This document shows, piece by piece, positions 62,604-64,000 of a stretch of 64,000 nucleotides of DNA; within the stretch, counting starts at the first letter, position 1, and each line of letters starts with the position of its first letter. The position numbers and the translations under genes were made by a program. The DNA is from an uncultured Muribaculaceae bacterium. GTDB taxonomy: Bacteria; Bacteroidota; Bacteroidia; Bacteroidales; Muribaculaceae. The stretch is taken from the NCBI GenBank assembly GCA_934636465.1, contig CAKUAR010000002.1, forward strand, positions 105,290 through 169,289, in the 5' to 3' direction. The notes below the pieces were generated by a model, which did no database searches, was not told the origin of the DNA, and saw nothing but the letters and a program-made list of their open reading frames with translations.

Positions 62604-63833
62604 ATGAATATGAAAAAGATGATAATGGCACTGACAGTAGCTTGCGCAGCCCTTGTGGGACTGACGCATGCCGACAATTTGCCATACATAACTAAGGTGT
62701 TTGACTTTCAGCCGGCACCGGGGCAGTTTGCCAACGTGTTTCCGGAGTATGTGAACGGTGACACAAAAGCCGACATACTTAAGAAAGTGGAAGCTGGTAT
62801 ATGCGGTCACATCACTCCGGCCGACACCACGGTGATAGGCGGAGAAACGGTGATTATGCCAGCCGACACCGTGTGTGAGGGCGACCTTGTGAGTCTTGGC
62901 GCCTATGGCGGATATGTGGTGTTTGGTTTTGACCACCCCATAGTGAATGTGAAAGGTAACAACGATTTTAAGGTGCTGGGCAATGCCTTTCAAGGCGACG
63001 GAACCACATCAAAGGGCGGCAGCAGCGAGCCGGGCATAGTGATGGTGAGCAAAGACGTGAACCACAACGGCATACCCGATGACCCATGGTATGAGCTAGC
63101 CGGTAGCGAATATAACAACCCCAAGACCAAGCACGACTACAAGATAGTGTATTACAGACCTAACATAGCCAAAAACTGGAAAAAAGACACTTGCTCGGTG
63201 CGGTGGACAAGCAACGACACCGACAGCCTCAACGCCGGCAAGGTGGAGAAGAACACATTTCATGCCCAGTCGTTCTGGCCCATGTGGATTACTGACGAGA
63301 CGCTCACATTTGAGGGCGCAAAACTGCCATGCAACGCCTACGATGAGAGCGGCGAGGGCACGTATTGGGTGCAGTATTTTTTCGACTATGGCTATGCAGA
63401 CAATGTGCCCAACACATCGCCCAACGCGGAACTCAACTTGGAGTGGGCTGTTGACGAGAACGGCAAGAAAGTGGAGCTTGACCAGGTGGATTTTGTGAAA
63501 GTGTATTGTGCCGAAAACCAGATGTGCGGCTGGCTGGGAGAGACTTCTACCGAGGTGGCTGGAGCCATAGACCTGCACCCAAATGCAAAGATTGCCGGAG
63601 TGGAAGAAGTGCGGCAGTTGTCGGGCACGCGGATTAGTGCCTACAAGAGCTATGGCGAGCTGGTGATAATCAACAGCGGCAAGCCATGCAATGCCACAAT
63701 CTACTCGGTGAGCGGCAAGGTTGTGATGAGAGTGAACCTCTGTGAAGGGCGCAACACTGTGGCTGCTGACAAGCTGGGCCGCGGCGTGTGGATTATAAAG
63801 AGCGAGAACGGCTCTGCAAAATTCCTGCTGTGA
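62604..63833 (+). CDS. Secreted protein of the B12 locus with a T9SS-type C-terminal sorting tail
   Basis: A 409-residue protein with a signal peptide (MIMALTVACAALVGLTHA). The middle (~25-330) is a beta-rich domain seen in cell-surface proteins of B12 loci (YGGYVVFGFDHPI, EPGIVMVSKDVNHNGIPDD, WYELAGSEY). The last ~75 residues read like a type A Por secretion tail (NATIYSVSGKVVMRV, RGVWIIKSENGSAKFLL). It is thus a candidate cargo of the T9SS encoded at 19-26 kb. Cobalamin binding, as in the BtuH surface proteins, is possible, but I cannot show homology by eye. It starts 27 bases after the BtuG-like gene. Confidence 0.75.
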   Translation: MNMKKMIMALTVACAALVGLTHADNLPYITKVFDFQPAPGQFANVFPEYVNGDTKADILKKVEAGICGHITPADTTVIGGETVIMPADTVCEGDLVSLGAYGGYVVFGFDHPIVNVKGNNDFKVLGNAFQGDGTTSKGGSSEPGIVMVSKDVNHNGIPDDPWYELAGSEYNNPKTKHDYKIVYYRPNIAKNWKKDTCSVRWTSNDTDSLNAGKVEKNTFHAQSFWPMWITDETLTFEGAKLPCNAYDESGEGTYWVQYFFDYGYADNVPNTSPNAELNLEWAVDENGKKVELDQVDFVKVYCAENQMCGWLGETSTEVAGAIDLHPNAKIAGVEEVRQLSGTRISAYKSYGELVIINSGKPCNATIYSVSGKVVMRVNLCEGRNTVAADKLGRGVWIIKSENGSAKFLL

Positions 63834-63894
63834 TGATTAGTGGTAAAATGAGAAAAATAGGGATAACAATTGATAAAATAACAAATTAAAAATT

Positions 63895-63960
63895 ATGAAG
63901 AAAATTTTACTTCTTTGCGCCCTTGGGCGGATTCCAGAAGCAAGTGCAAAATTAAGTTGA
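63895..63960 (+). pseudogene. Signal-peptide start of a disrupted gene (21 codons)
   Basis: An ATG at 63895 opens MKKILLLCALG, a normal lipoprotein/secretory start with an A/T-rich leader. The hydrophobic stretch then breaks at RIPEASAKLS and a TGA follows at 63958-63960. The sequence change occurs around 63925. CGGATTC (63928-63934) and its inverse GAATCCG (63991-63997) flank the region after the break. The gene was probably the fourth member of the B12 operon, now cut by an insertion or rearrangement. The window ends too soon to identify the inserted DNA. Confidence 0.5.
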
Positions 63961-64000
63961 ATGTTTCGAAATCACTTCAATCGGAGTCAAGAATCCGTTC

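Overview
The window is a chromosomal segment of a Bacteroidota bacterium, most likely a gut-type Bacteroidales. It has moderate GC except for one AT-rich stretch. Three things support this. There is a type IX secretion (T9SS) gene cluster. Promoters follow the Bacteroides pattern TTTG-N19-TAnnTTTG (rpsU, the tRNA-tuf operon and the exopolysaccharide operon match it exactly). The gene order tRNA(Thr-Tyr-Gly-Thr)-tuf-tRNA(Trp)-secE-nusG-rplKAJL-rpoBC, preceded by rpsU-xer-hpf, is typical of the order. I cannot resolve family or genus from sequence alone.

Layout. 0-9.7 kb: the end of a Gfo/Idh/MocA oxidoreductase, a HEAT-repeat/DUF1080 (3-keto-glycoside hydrolase type) protein and a second Gfo/Idh/MocA oxidoreductase, together a plausible keto-sugar glycoside module. 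Then come a lipoprotein, a glutaredoxin-like protein, a VanX-like dipeptidase, the GTPase/ATPase YchF and a secreted beta-helix protein. 9.7-16.8 kb (minus strand, AT-rich): an exopolysaccharide operon with a flippase, Wza-like and Wzc-like proteins, a Wzy-like polymerase and a glycosyltransferase, read from one near-perfect promoter. 17-26.3 kb: a glycosyltransferase, an acyltransferase and the T9SS cluster porT-porP-gldK-gldL-gldM-gldN, ending in a strong terminator.

26.4-42.6 kb is mixed. It holds a decayed AAA-ATPase/DUF4143 pseudogene, a DUF4838 glycan-related protein, tRNA-Leu, an argH operon with two envelope proteins of unclear function, a glycosyltransferase, an AraC regulator beside an MFS efflux pump, a tricorn-like protease, a gamma-carbonic anhydrase-like protein, an aminopeptidase P and an outer-membrane protein. 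42.6-58.9 kb is the translation/transcription core: rpsU with a roughly 365-nt leader, a Xer recombinase, hpf, five tRNAs, tuf, secE, nusG, four ribosomal proteins, rpoB and rpoC. 58.9-63.8 kb is a vitamin B12 uptake locus: a cobalamin riboswitch, a BtuB-like TonB receptor, a BtuG-like surface beta-propeller lipoprotein and a secreted protein with a T9SS-type C-terminal tail. The last gene is cut off just after its signal-peptide start, next to what may be a mobile-element end.

How the parts connect. The T9SS encoded at 19-26 kb probably exports the cargo protein of the B12 operon. The core operon shows regulatory structure beyond its genes: a terminator-like hairpin between rplL and rpoB, a hairpin between tuf and tRNA-Trp, a perfect Shine-Dalgarno-like AAAGGAGG at the start of the rpsU leader, and a strong Shine-Dalgarno in front of hpf, in a phylum where such sites are rare. 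I see no CRISPR array, prophage or complete insertion sequence.
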